In this document: one piece after another, positions 1-7,012 of the stretch
Numbering within the stretch: position 1 is the first letter of the stretch
How the letters are laid out: each line of letters starts with the position of its first letter
From: an uncultured Collinsella sp.
GTDB taxonomy: Bacteria > Actinomycetota > Coriobacteriia > Coriobacteriales > Coriobacteriaceae
NCBI GenBank assembly: GCA_905197665.1
Contig: CAJJZP010000004.1
Location: 95,814 to 159,813 of the forward strand
DNA: 64,000 nt
Reading direction: 5' to 3'
Notes under the pieces: generated by a model
Seen by the model: the letters and a program-made list of their open reading frames with translations, nothing else
Databases searched by the model: none
Told to the model about the DNA's origin: nothing
Position numbers and translations under genes: made by a program

Positions 1-213
1 TTCACGCTGTTCGCCGACTGCCGCCACGGCCGCCGTCCGTCGTTTACCGATGCAGGCGCCCCCGATGTTGCCAACGAGCTCTACGAGTACTTCCTGACGC
101 TCGTTCGTCAAGATGTCGAACACGTGGCGCACGGCATCTTTGGCGCCGATATGAAAGTCGACTTGGTCAACGACGGCCCATTCACCATCGTCTTGGACAC
201 CGATAGTCTTTAG
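1..213 (+). CDS. dtd: D-aminoacyl-tRNA deacylase, C-terminal part
   Basis: Frame 1 is open from the window edge to a TAG stop, giving the last 70 residues of a protein whose start lies outside. The sequence carries the DTD-family core: GRRPSF near the beginning, FGADM followed by LVNDGP near the end. The C-terminal NxGP motif is the family's conserved Gly-Pro element that shapes the chiral-proofreading pocket. The enzyme is known to hydrolyse D-amino acids, and glycine mischarged on tRNA-Ala, from tRNAs. It is followed directly by a palindromic repeat, not by a classic poly-T terminator. The family call is confident; the N-terminal half cannot be assessed. Confidence 0.85.
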   Translation, partial: FTLFADCRHGRRPSFTDAGAPDVANELYEYFLTLVRQDVEHVAHGIFGADMKVDLVNDGPFTIVLDTDSL

Positions 214-241
214 GTTACGCGGTTTTACCAAACCGCGTAAC
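214..241. repeat. Palindromic repeat after dtd
   Basis: Twelve-base arms (GTTACGCGGTTT and its exact complement) are separated by four bases, starting two bases after the dtd stop. Almost the same palindrome, TTACGCGGTT with a five-base loop, follows the lysS stop at 4731-4755. In both copies an ATTTGGAC motif lies 15-40 bases downstream, so more than the hairpin is shared. There is no T-run, so it is not a typical intrinsic terminator, although a hairpin terminator role is possible. It is best described as a small repeat family placed at gene ends. Confidence 0.7.
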
Positions 242-298
242 AACTGGTCATGCGAGGTTGTCGTCTGGTACGTATTTGGACGGGGTTTATTTAGCTAC

Positions 299-328
299 TT
301 GCGTATGGCGGCAGCAGGGTGCTATAGT
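299..328 (+). promoter_or_regulatory. Putative vegetative promoter for veg-ispE
   Basis: TTGCGT and TATAGT are separated by 18 bases and lie about 70 bases upstream of the veg start. This matches a housekeeping-sigma promoter pattern; the -35 box is imperfect. Confidence 0.5.
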
Positions 329-395
329 ATTAGAGTTTTGTCTATCTTAGGGGTATTATCCCCTTTTTGAATTGCATCTTCTGGAGGCCCTGTTC

Positions 396-692
396 ATGGA
401 AGAGATGGAAGTCAATCACGTCGACGACATCCACGAGAAGCTGACCGATATGGTGGGCGATCGCGTTAAGGTGAAGGCCAACATGGGCCGCACCCGCGTC
501 GTCGAGCGCATGGGCACCATCAAGAGCGTCCATCCGGCAGTCTTTATCGTCGAGGTCGACGAGCGCCGTGGCCGCAAGTCGCGTCAGTCCTACCAGTATA
601 TTGATGTTCTCACCGGCCAGGTCGAGCTGTTCGACCCCGAGAGCGGCGAGCACATTTTTACCCCGCTCGGCAATCAGCTCGAGGAGCACTAG
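396..692 (+). CDS. veg: Veg family protein
   Basis: A 98-residue protein of the Veg family (DUF1021). After a short acidic N-terminus it shows the family core GDRVKVKANMGRTRVVER, followed by a beta-rich segment and SYQYIDVLTGQVEL. In Bacillus, Veg is a small, strongly expressed protein linked to biofilm regulation and lies immediately upstream of ispE, the same arrangement seen here. The ATG at 396 is chosen because GGAGG lies 8 bases upstream; a TTG 24 bases earlier keeps the frame open but has no ribosome site. The stop is separated from ispE by two bases, so the two genes are probably co-transcribed and translationally coupled. Confidence 0.85.
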   Translation: MEEMEVNHVDDIHEKLTDMVGDRVKVKANMGRTRVVERMGTIKSVHPAVFIVEVDERRGRKSRQSYQYIDVLTGQVELFDPESGEHIFTPLGNQLEEH

Positions 693-694
693 CG

Positions 695-1603
695 GTGACC
701 GATTGGTCCCTGACCCTTTCCGCGCCGGCAAAGATCAACCTCTATCTGGGGGTTCATACCGAGCGTGACGACCGCGGCTACCATAAGGTCGATTCCCTGA
801 TGGCAGCCGTCGGTCTTGTCGATACCGTGACGGTTACGCCGGCACAGGCGCTGACCGTCCAGACGATTCCGACATCCGACTTTCCCATGCAAAAGAATAC
901 GGCGTATCGTGCAGCCGCTGCTATGGCCGAGCATTATGGTCGCGAGGCAAACATCTGCGTGACGATTGAGAAGCGCATTCCATTGTGCGCCGGCTTGGGC
1001 GGCCCCTCGACGGATGCGGCCGCGGTCATTGTTGCCTTGGCGGAGCTCTGGGGAATTGATCGCACCGACCCCGCGCTCGACGACATTGCACGGGGCATTG
1101 GCGCTGACGTTCCCTTCTTTTTGCATGCCAGCCCTGCATTTTACGTGGGTGGGGGAGACGTGCTGGCAACCGAGTACCCCGCACTTCCCGCGACACCCGT
1201 CGTGCTGGTTAAGCCGCGCGAGGCAAGCGTTTCAACAATTGAAGCCTATCGACGTTTTGACGAGACCCCAGCGCCTGCGGACAAGCCCGGAGCGATCGCA
1301 TCTGCCCTTCGCTCGGGAGACGCAGAGGCGGCCTACGCGCTCGTCCACAACAACCTGGGTGTCATTTCCGCGCAGATGGAGCCGCGGATTCAAACGGTGC
1401 TCGACTGGCTTCGTTCACAGGACGGTACCATTGCCACAAACGTGTGCGGTTCGGGTGCCTGCTCGTTTGCTCTCTGCGATAGCGCCGCCACGGCAGCCAA
1501 TCTTGCGGCGACGGCTCAACAAAACGGCTGGTGGGCTTATGCAACGGAGCTCGTTTCCGACACGGTTCGCATTGAAGCGCCAAAGAAACAAAAATTTATC
1601 TAG
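695..1603 (+). CDS. ispE: 4-diphosphocytidyl-2-C-methyl-D-erythritol kinase
   Basis: A 302-residue GHMP kinase that phosphorylates CDP-ME in the non-mevalonate (MEP) isoprenoid pathway. The substrate motif PAKINLYL is at residues 11-18 and the ATP-binding glycine loop AGLGGPSTDAAA at about 98-109. The usual family loop is GLGGGSSDAAA, so a proline and a threonine replace glycine and serine; the rest of the loop is intact. A C-terminal glycine motif, CGSGACSFAL, is also present. The GTG start overlaps the veg ribosome-site region (GAGGAG 9 bases upstream). Two further MEP genes, ispD and ispF, are in the window at 16.1-17.4 kb. Confidence 0.92.
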   Translation: MTDWSLTLSAPAKINLYLGVHTERDDRGYHKVDSLMAAVGLVDTVTVTPAQALTVQTIPTSDFPMQKNTAYRAAAAMAEHYGREANICVTIEKRIPLCAGLGGPSTDAAAVIVALAELWGIDRTDPALDDIARGIGADVPFFLHASPAFYVGGGDVLATEYPALPATPVVLVKPREASVSTIEAYRRFDETPAPADKPGAIASALRSGDAEAAYALVHNNLGVISAQMEPRIQTVLDWLRSQDGTIATNVCGSGACSFALCDSAATAANLAATAQQNGWWAYATELVSDTVRIEAPKKQKFI

Positions 1604-1640
1604 CACGCGGCGAAAATCTTTGTTACTATAGTCGAGCTAA

Positions 1641-1717
1641 CGGGTTGTGGCTCAGTTTGGTAGAGCACTGCGTTCGGGACGCAGGGGTCGCTGGTTCAAA
1701 TCCAGTCAACCCGACCA
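1641..1717 (+). tRNA. tRNA-Pro (anticodon CGG)
   Basis: A full cloverleaf can be folded. The acceptor arms CGGGTTG and CAACCCG pair, the anticodon arm is CTGCG-TTCGGGA-CGCAG with CGG at positions 34-36, and the T arm has GGTTCAAATCC. The discriminator A and CCA end are encoded. An intrinsic terminator follows within 12 bases. Confidence 0.95.
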
Positions 1718-1728
1718 GAGCATGAGGA

Positions 1729-1756
1729 GGGACCGCTTCTTGCGGTCCCTTTTTTT
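1729..1756 (+). terminator. Intrinsic terminator after tRNA-Pro
   Basis: GGGACCGC, a five-base loop, GCGGTCCC and a run of seven T: a textbook rho-independent terminator that ends the tRNA-Pro transcript before the tatA promoter. Confidence 0.9.
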
Positions 1757-1764
1757 AGCTATTG

Positions 1765-1793
1765 TTGTGATACCGCGATACCCGCGGTATACT
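1765..1793 (+). promoter_or_regulatory. Putative tatA promoter with embedded palindrome
   Basis: TTGTGA and TATACT are spaced by 17 bases, about 37 bases before the tatA ATG. The spacer contains a palindrome (ATACCGCG ... CGCGGTAT) that overlaps the -10 box. It could be an operator, but no candidate regulator is evident. Confidence 0.6.
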
Positions 1794-1829
1794 CATTCGA
1801 GCTTGTCTCGCTGTATTGTGGAGGTCTAC

Positions 1830-2105
1830 ATGTTTGGACTGAGGGCTCCTGAGCTCATCATTATTCTCGTCGTTGTCCTGATTATCTTCGGGCCCAAGAA
1901 CCTGCCGAAGCTCGGCAAGTCCCTCGGCTCTACCGTCAAGAATATCCGTGAGGGTATGGAGGGCGACGATAAGGCCGAGACCAAGCAGGCCGAGGAGGTC
2001 GTGGTCGAGCAGTCCGAGGAGGACAAGGAGATCGCTGAGCTCGAGGCCAAGCTCGCTGCTGCCAAGAAGAAGCAGGCAGAGGACAGCGACGCGGACGCAG
2101 AGTAG
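1830..2105 (+). CDS. tatA: Sec-independent translocase protein TatA
   Basis: A 91-residue TatA/E-type protein. One membrane helix (about residues 6-22) is followed by the FGPKNLPKLGKSLG hinge and an amphipathic helix. The long, highly charged C-terminal tail from about residue 45 is predicted coiled coil (many E, K, A). TatA oligomers form the pore that exports folded proteins carrying twin-arginine signals; a twin-arginine lipoprotein signal is present in the window (39.1-40.1 kb). No tatC lies next to it, so the gene stands alone between two terminators. GGAGG lies 6 bases before the ATG; upstream in-frame codons run into tRNA-Pro and were rejected. Confidence 0.88.
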   Translation: MFGLRAPELIIILVVVLIIFGPKNLPKLGKSLGSTVKNIREGMEGDDKAETKQAEEVVVEQSEEDKEIAELEAKLAAAKKKQAEDSDADAE

Positions 2106-2130
2106 TCCCATCCCTTTGGGGTGAGCACCT

Positions 2131-2163
2131 GACCGGCTTGCCCGCAGGCTAGCCGGTCTTTTT
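2131..2163 (+). terminator. Intrinsic terminator after tatA
   Basis: GACCGGCT and AGCCGGTC pair perfectly across a 12-base loop and are followed by TTTTT. Confidence 0.85.
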
Positions 2164-2211
2164 CGTTTTGTTGACAGTTGATTGTTTGATCAGAGTTGGG
2201 GAGATATCCGT

Positions 2212-2682
2212 ATGGACGCAAGCCAGATCGTACTGACCGCTGAGGGCCGCCAGAAGCTCGTCGAGGAGCTCGCTTGGCGTGAGGGCGATTACGCCAAGGA
2301 GATCGTCGAGGACATCAAGGAAGCCCGCGCGTTCGGCGACCTTTCGGAGAACTCCGAGTACGACGCCGCTAAGGACAAGCAGGCCCAGAATGCTGCTCGC
2401 ATTGCCGAGATTCAGGCCATCCTCGCCAACGCTCAGGTTGCTGCCACCACGGGCGATCTGACCGTCTCCATCGGTTCCACCGTTTCTCTGATCGATCCCA
2501 ACGGTGAGGTCATGGAAGTCACGCTCGTCGGTACCACCGAGACCAACTCGCTCGAGCACAAGATCTCCAACGAGTCTCCGGTCGGCCATGCCATCATCGG
2601 TCACGGCGAGGGCGACTCCGTCGAGGTCGTTACGCCTTCCGGCAAGACTCGCGTCTACACCATCGCCAAGATCGCACGCTAG
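2212..2682 (+). CDS. greA: Transcription elongation factor GreA
   Basis: A 156-residue GreA. The N-terminal antiparallel coiled coil spans about residues 1-75 and contains the conserved GDLSENSEYDAAK segment, whose acidic residues at the tip reach into the RNA polymerase secondary channel. The C-terminal FKBP-like domain includes SPVGHAIIGH. The protein stimulates cleavage of backtracked nascent RNA. The ATG at 2212 has GGGGAG 8 bases upstream; the open frame extends 10 codons further upstream without a ribosome site. Terminators on both sides suggest monocistronic expression. Confidence 0.92.
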   Translation: MDASQIVLTAEGRQKLVEELAWREGDYAKEIVEDIKEARAFGDLSENSEYDAAKDKQAQNAARIAEIQAILANAQVAATTGDLTVSIGSTVSLIDPNGEVMEVTLVGTTETNSLEHKISNESPVGHAIIGHGEGDSVEVVTPSGKTRVYTIAKIAR

Positions 2683-2710
2683 ACCACGGTCCCGCGTAAA
2701 GGTATGTTTT

Positions 2711-2745
2711 CGCTCCCTGGGACCGAATCCTGGGGAGCGTTTTAA
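2711..2745 (+). terminator. Intrinsic terminator after greA
   Basis: CGCTCCC pairs with GGGGAGCG across a loop and is followed by TTTTAATTT. It lies between greA and the lysS ribosome site. Confidence 0.75.
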
Positions 2746-2761
2746 TTTGAGGAGCTAACTT

Positions 2762-4726
2762 ATGGCAGAGAACCAGAACGCCGCCGATCAGGCATCGACG
2801 CTCAACGACGAGCGCGCCACCCGCCTGGCCAAGCGCGCCGCCCTGTTCGAGGCGGGCCAGAACCCCTATCCCGAGCACTCCGAGATTGAGGACTACGTCG
2901 TCGACATCGAGACTAAGTACGCCGAGCTCACCGATGGCGAGGACACCGAGGACGTCGTGAAGATCGGCGGCCGTGTGGTCGCCAAGCGCGGTCAGGGCAA
3001 GATCATGTTCATCGTCGTGCGCGACGCGACCGGCGAGATCCAGCTGTTCTGCCGCATCAACGATATGGACGAGGCCGCCTGGAATACGCTCAAGGCCCTC
3101 GACCTGGGCGATATCCTGGGCGTGACCGGCGTGGTCGTGCGTACCAAGCGTGGTCAGCTTTCCGTTGCCCCCAAGAGCGCGACGCTGCTGTCCAAGGCCG
3201 TTCGCCCGCTGCCCGAGAAGTTCCACGGTCTCTCCGACAAGGAGACCCGCTATCGTCAGCGTTATGTCGACCTGATCGCCAACGACGACGTTCGCGAGAC
3301 CTTCCGCAAGCGCTCGCAGATCCTCTCCACGTTCCGCCGCTTTATGGAGTCCGATGGCTACATGGAGGTCGAGACTCCTATCCTGCAGACCATCCAGGGC
3401 GGAGCTACTGCCAAGCCGTTCATCTCGCACTTCAACGCGCTCGATCAGGAGTGCTACCTGCGTATCGCCACCGAGCTGCACCTCAAGCGCTGCATCGTCG
3501 GCGGCTTTGAGCGCGTTTTCGAGATCGGCCGCATCTTCCGCAACGAGGGTATGGACCTTACCCATAACCCCGAGTTCACCACGATGGAGGCCTACCGCGC
3601 CTTCTCCGATCTCGAGGGCATGAAGGCGCTCGCCCAGGGTGTCATTAAGGCCGCTAACAAGGCTATCGGCAACCCCGAGGTTATTGAGTACCAGGGCCAG
3701 ACCATCGACCTTTCTGGTGAGTGGGCAAGCCGTTCCATGACCGATATCGTCTCTGACGTGATTGGTAAGCAGGTCACCATCGACACGCCGGTTGAGGAGC
3801 TTGCTGCCGCCGCACGCGAGAAGGGCCTGGAGATTAAGCCCGAGTGGACCGCCGGCAAGATCATCGCCGAGATCTATGACGAGCTGGGCGAGGACACCAT
3901 CGTCAACCCCACCTTCGTGTGCGATTACCCCATCGAGGTTAGCCCGCTTGCCAAGCGCTTTGAGGATGATCCGCGCCTGACCCATCGCTTTGAGCTGGTC
4001 ATCGCCGGTCACGAGTACGCCAACGCGTTCTCCGAGCTCAACGACCCGGTCGACCAGGCCGAGCGCTTCGCTGCCCAGATGGCCGAGAAGGCCGGTGGCG
4101 ACGATGAGGCCATGGAGTACGACGAGGATTACGTGCGCGCCCTCGAGTACGGTATGCCTCCCGCGGGTGGCATCGGCATCGGTATCGACCGCGTGGTCAT
4201 GCTGCTCACCAACCAGGCTTCCATCCGCGACGTGCTGCTGTTCCCGCACATGAAGCCCGAGAAGGGTTTCCAGTCCGGTGCCGCTGCTGCCAAAGCTGCC
4301 GAGGCCGGCAACACCGCGAGCCCCTTCGTCAAGCCGCTCAAGCCCACGGTTGATTATTCCAAGATTGCCGTCGAGCCGCTGTTTGAGGAGTTCGTCGACT
4401 TTGATACCTTCTCCAAGAGCGACTTCCGCGCCGTGAAGGTCAAGGCATGCGAGGCCGTCAAGAAGTCCAAGAAGCTGCTGAACTTTACGCTCGATGACGG
4501 CACCGGCACCGACCGCACCATCCTCTCCGGCATTCACGATTATTACGAGCCCGAGGATCTGGTCGGCAAGACCCTGCTCGCCATCACCAACCTGCCTCCG
4601 CGCAAGATGATGGGCATCCCAAGCTGCGGTATGCTCATCAGCGCCATCCACGAGGAGGAGGGCGAGGAGCGTCTCAACCTGATCCAGCTCGACGCTTCCA
4701 TCCCTGCCGGCGCGAAGATGTACTAA
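2762..4726 (+). CDS. lysS: Lysyl-tRNA synthetase with fused C-terminal tRNA-binding domain
   Basis: A 654-residue class II synthetase that charges tRNA-Lys. The OB-fold anticodon domain (GGRVVAKRGQGKIMF) lies at about residues 70-175. Class II motif 2 is FEIGRIFRNEGMDLTHNPEF and motif 3 is GIGIGIDRVVMLL. Ordinary bacterial LysRS is near 500 residues. Here about 110 more residues (from about 542) form a second OB-fold of the Trbp111/EMAP-II tRNA-binding type, with SDFRAVKVKACEAV, TNLPPRKMMGIPSCGM and a hydrophobic end. This domain is best known at the C-terminus of MetRS. A linker rich in Ala and Lys joins the two parts. GAGGAG lies 9 bases before the ATG. Confidence 0.93.
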   Translation: MAENQNAADQASTLNDERATRLAKRAALFEAGQNPYPEHSEIEDYVVDIETKYAELTDGEDTEDVVKIGGRVVAKRGQGKIMFIVVRDATGEIQLFCRINDMDEAAWNTLKALDLGDILGVTGVVVRTKRGQLSVAPKSATLLSKAVRPLPEKFHGLSDKETRYRQRYVDLIANDDVRETFRKRSQILSTFRRFMESDGYMEVETPILQTIQGGATAKPFISHFNALDQECYLRIATELHLKRCIVGGFERVFEIGRIFRNEGMDLTHNPEFTTMEAYRAFSDLEGMKALAQGVIKAANKAIGNPEVIEYQGQTIDLSGEWASRSMTDIVSDVIGKQVTIDTPVEELAAAAREKGLEIKPEWTAGKIIAEIYDELGEDTIVNPTFVCDYPIEVSPLAKRFEDDPRLTHRFELVIAGHEYANAFSELNDPVDQAERFAAQMAEKAGGDDEAMEYDEDYVRALEYGMPPAGGIGIGIDRVVMLLTNQASIRDVLLFPHMKPEKGFQSGAAAAKAAEAGNTASPFVKPLKPTVDYSKIAVEPLFEEFVDFDTFSKSDFRAVKVKACEAVKKSKKLLNFTLDDGTGTDRTILSGIHDYYEPEDLVGKTLLAITNLPPRKMMGIPSCGMLISAIHEEEGEERLNLIQLDASIPAGAKMY

Positions 4727-4730
4727 CTAG

Positions 4731-4755
4731 TTACGCGGTTCTACGAACCGCGTAA
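4731..4755. repeat. Palindromic repeat after lysS
   Basis: TTACGCGGTT and AACCGCGTAA flank a five-base loop, four bases after the lysS stop. This is the second copy of the element that follows dtd at 214-241; both share a nearby downstream ATTTGGAC. Confidence 0.7.
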
Positions 4756-4806
4756 CGGCTCGACGCTGCGCGGGCCGCATTTGGACAATCTGACGTTCAA
4801 CTTCAA

Positions 4807-4835
4807 GGGCGCGACCAGAAGGTCAGCGCCCTTTC
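4807..4835 (+). terminator. Probable terminator after lysS
   Basis: GGGCGCGACC pairs with GGTCAGCGCCC (one bulged base) and runs into CTTTCGTTT. The tail is T-rich but interrupted, so efficiency is uncertain. Confidence 0.6.
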
Positions 4836-4972
4836 GTTTCACGTCACCTTGTCTCAAATGCAGCCCGCTCGCTGACTTATGCTCAACCTGCGGCGCCATT
4901 TTGTTTGAAGGCACCTTGCTCACTCTGGCGGGCTTTCGCTGTCCGTCCTCTATCTGCGGTGTTGCCCTGGTT

Positions 4973-5017
4973 GGCACTTGGGGACGTTCCTTTTGTGCCG
5001 GCACTTGGGGACAGTCC
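4973..5017. repeat. Tandem GGCACTTGGGGAC repeat in a gene-free stretch
   Basis: GGCACTTGGGGACGTTCC is repeated 9 bases later as GGCACTTGGGGACAGTCC. The gene-free stretch from lysS to the next gene (about 420 bases) contains the palindrome, the probable terminator and this pair. No convincing coding frame was seen: short frames lack ribosome sites and family motifs. Motifs of this type are common scattered extragenic repeats in bacterial genomes; that link is from general knowledge. Confidence 0.5.
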
Positions 5018-5144
5018 TAGTCGTCTGGGGTCTACCGGCGCATTGGGGGTTTACGCCTTCCATGCATGACAGTCGTCTCTTTTATGTTTCCTTTAGCCGT
5101 CGCTGCCTAGGATGGGGGTTAGTCGGTAGGAAGGGAGCGTCTAT

Positions 5145-6713
5145 ATGAACGACGCGAGCGATCGTGCAATCGAAGAGGACATGCTCGATCAGTTCAATTA
5201 CTTTGACGATGAGGACGAGGAGCTGATCGATCGTCGCGAGCCGGCGTCGCTCGATGCTTTCGACCTTGTTGATGAAGGGCCCGACGAGGACGAGGTCGAA
5301 TCGACGGAACCCCCACAGCCTTCGCGCCATGATTCGTTGCTCTCAAGAGTCCCTCTGCACCACGGTGTTCGTGCCGGCGCCCTCCATATGAAAACCGACT
5401 GGTGCCAGATCGTGACGGCAGGCGGTGAGCTTGCCGTCGATGCGCCGCTCACCGATAAATCATCCATCATTTGCCGCACCGGTATGCTTATGCTCGCGAG
5501 CGGAACGGGTGCCTGGCGTGTACGCGATACCATGAATCGCGTCGCCGCTGTACTCGGTGTCACCATCCACGTTGACTTAAGTCTCCTGTCGTTTGAGTGT
5601 ACTTGTATCGAAGATGGTCACTGCTTTAACGAGGTCGTCAGCCTACCCACAACGGGGGTCAATACTCATCGCATATGGATGATGGAGAGCTTCTTAAAGG
5701 AAATCGAGGTTTACGGGCGCCGGTTTACCGTGCATGAGTACCACGAGATGCTCAAGACCGTTGAGAGTTCAAAACCCGATTACACTCCCTGGCAACAGGG
5801 CATTGCGGCGGCCTGTGCTTGCGGCGCCTTTGTCTTTTTGCTCGGCGGCGGCCCTATCGAGATGGCCTGTGCATTTGTGGGCGCTGGTGTCGGCAACTTT
5901 GCGCGCTCCCATATTCTCAAGCAGGGCCTTGGCCAGTTTAGCGCGCTGACGATCGGCGTTGCACTCGCTTGCGTCTCGTATCTGCTGGCATTGCTTGGCC
6001 TTGGCCAGGTCATACCGGGGGCAATGTCGCACCAAGAAGGCTATATCGGCGCCATGCTCTTTGTGATCCCCGGCTTTCCTCTCATTACGGCAGGCCTCGA
6101 CATCGCTAAGCTCGACATGCGAAGCGGTATTGAGCGTCTTTCGTATGCTGTGTCGATTATTGTGATGGCGACCCTCGTAGGCTGGATGGTTGCCGAGTGT
6201 GTGGGGCTGGCGCCGGATGATTTTGCCCCGCTCGGCCTCTCACCGTTGGCTCTTACACTCTTGCGTATTGTGATGAGCTTTGTCGGAGTATTTGGCTTCT
6301 CGGTTATGTTCAACAGTCCGGTAAAGATGGCAGCGGCGGCAGGGCTCATCGGCGCCGTGTCTAATACCTTGCGCCTTACGCTCGTCGATGCGCCGACGCT
6401 GTTTCCCTTCCTGGGTCTGAGCGTGGGTATGCCTCCCGAGGCAGCAGCGTTTATCGGCGCGCTGGTATCGGGACTGCTCGCGAGCTTAGCTGAAATCAAA
6501 CTCACCTACCCACGCATCGCCCTCACGGTGCCGTCGATTGTCATTATGGTGCCGGGCTTGTATCTGTATCGCTCGATGTATTACATGTGCACCTTCGACA
6601 CGGTCAATATGCTCGGCTGGTTTGTGCGTGCAGTGCTCATCGTGGCGTTTCTGCCCGTTGGCCTGGGCGTGGCGCGTACGCTCACCGACCCTCGCTGGCG
6701 CCACACCAGCTAA
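5145..6713 (+). CDS. Threonine/serine exporter (ThrE family)
   Basis: A 522-residue membrane protein of the ThrE family, which exports threonine and serine in Corynebacterium. The first 80 residues are acidic and probably cytoplasmic. Residues about 85-205 form the soluble DUF1212-type domain, with GVRAGALHMKTDWCQIV near its start and SGTGAWRVRDTMNRVA within it. From about 215 the protein is strongly hydrophobic, about ten membrane helices, including GGGPIEMACAFVGAGVGN and the DUF3815-type second half. The two halves are fused in one chain, as in actinobacterial ThrE. AAGGGAG lies 7 bases before the ATG. Substrate is inferred from the family only. Confidence 0.8.
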   Translation: MNDASDRAIEEDMLDQFNYFDDEDEELIDRREPASLDAFDLVDEGPDEDEVESTEPPQPSRHDSLLSRVPLHHGVRAGALHMKTDWCQIVTAGGELAVDAPLTDKSSIICRTGMLMLASGTGAWRVRDTMNRVAAVLGVTIHVDLSLLSFECTCIEDGHCFNEVVSLPTTGVNTHRIWMMESFLKEIEVYGRRFTVHEYHEMLKTVESSKPDYTPWQQGIAAACACGAFVFLLGGGPIEMACAFVGAGVGNFARSHILKQGLGQFSALTIGVALACVSYLLALLGLGQVIPGAMSHQEGYIGAMLFVIPGFPLITAGLDIAKLDMRSGIERLSYAVSIIVMATLVGWMVAECVGLAPDDFAPLGLSPLALTLLRIVMSFVGVFGFSVMFNSPVKMAAAAGLIGAVSNTLRLTLVDAPTLFPFLGLSVGMPPEAAAFIGALVSGLLASLAEIKLTYPRIALTVPSIVIMVPGLYLYRSMYYMCTFDTVNMLGWFVRAVLIVAFLPVGLGVARTLTDPRWRHTS

Positions 6714-6742
6714 TTGGCGCAAGTGAAACTGATCCGCATAAC

Positions 6743-6810
6743 ATGAACGTGGATAATCTCCCGTTTTTGGCCTGTTTACGGGCTCAAAACGGGAGATTAC
6801 CCACGTTCAT
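6743..6810. repeat. Long inverted repeat of the GTGGATAATCTCCC family
   Basis: Arms of 25 bases with one mismatch (ATGAACGTGGATAATCTCCC... and its complement) flank an 18-base spacer. The same core, GTGGATAATCTCCC, occurs five times at 24774-24916. The rest of this roughly 300-base gap holds a second GC-rich hairpin (CAAAGCGC ... GCGCTTTG near 6950) just upstream of clpC that could be a terminator or an operator. No coding frame is supported here. Confidence 0.75.
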
Positions 6811-7012
6811 GGAATGGGTGTCCGAAAATCCACGCTCGTTGGGCCGATGCAGACGCACCTGGCGATTCCTTTTTTGTAGACGTTGTCGCGCGGCTACGGG
6901 CAGGAAAGGTCCCAACGGTTAACATATACTCCATATGGGTAAAGAGACCAAAGCGCTGCCGCGGGGCGGCGCTTTGCGTTTGAAAAAACTAGCTCGTCTA
7001 AGAGGAACTAGC

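Noticed and set aside
2171..2199. Promoter for greA with TTGACA
   Set aside because: A consensus -35 is present, but no acceptable -10 lies at the right distance.
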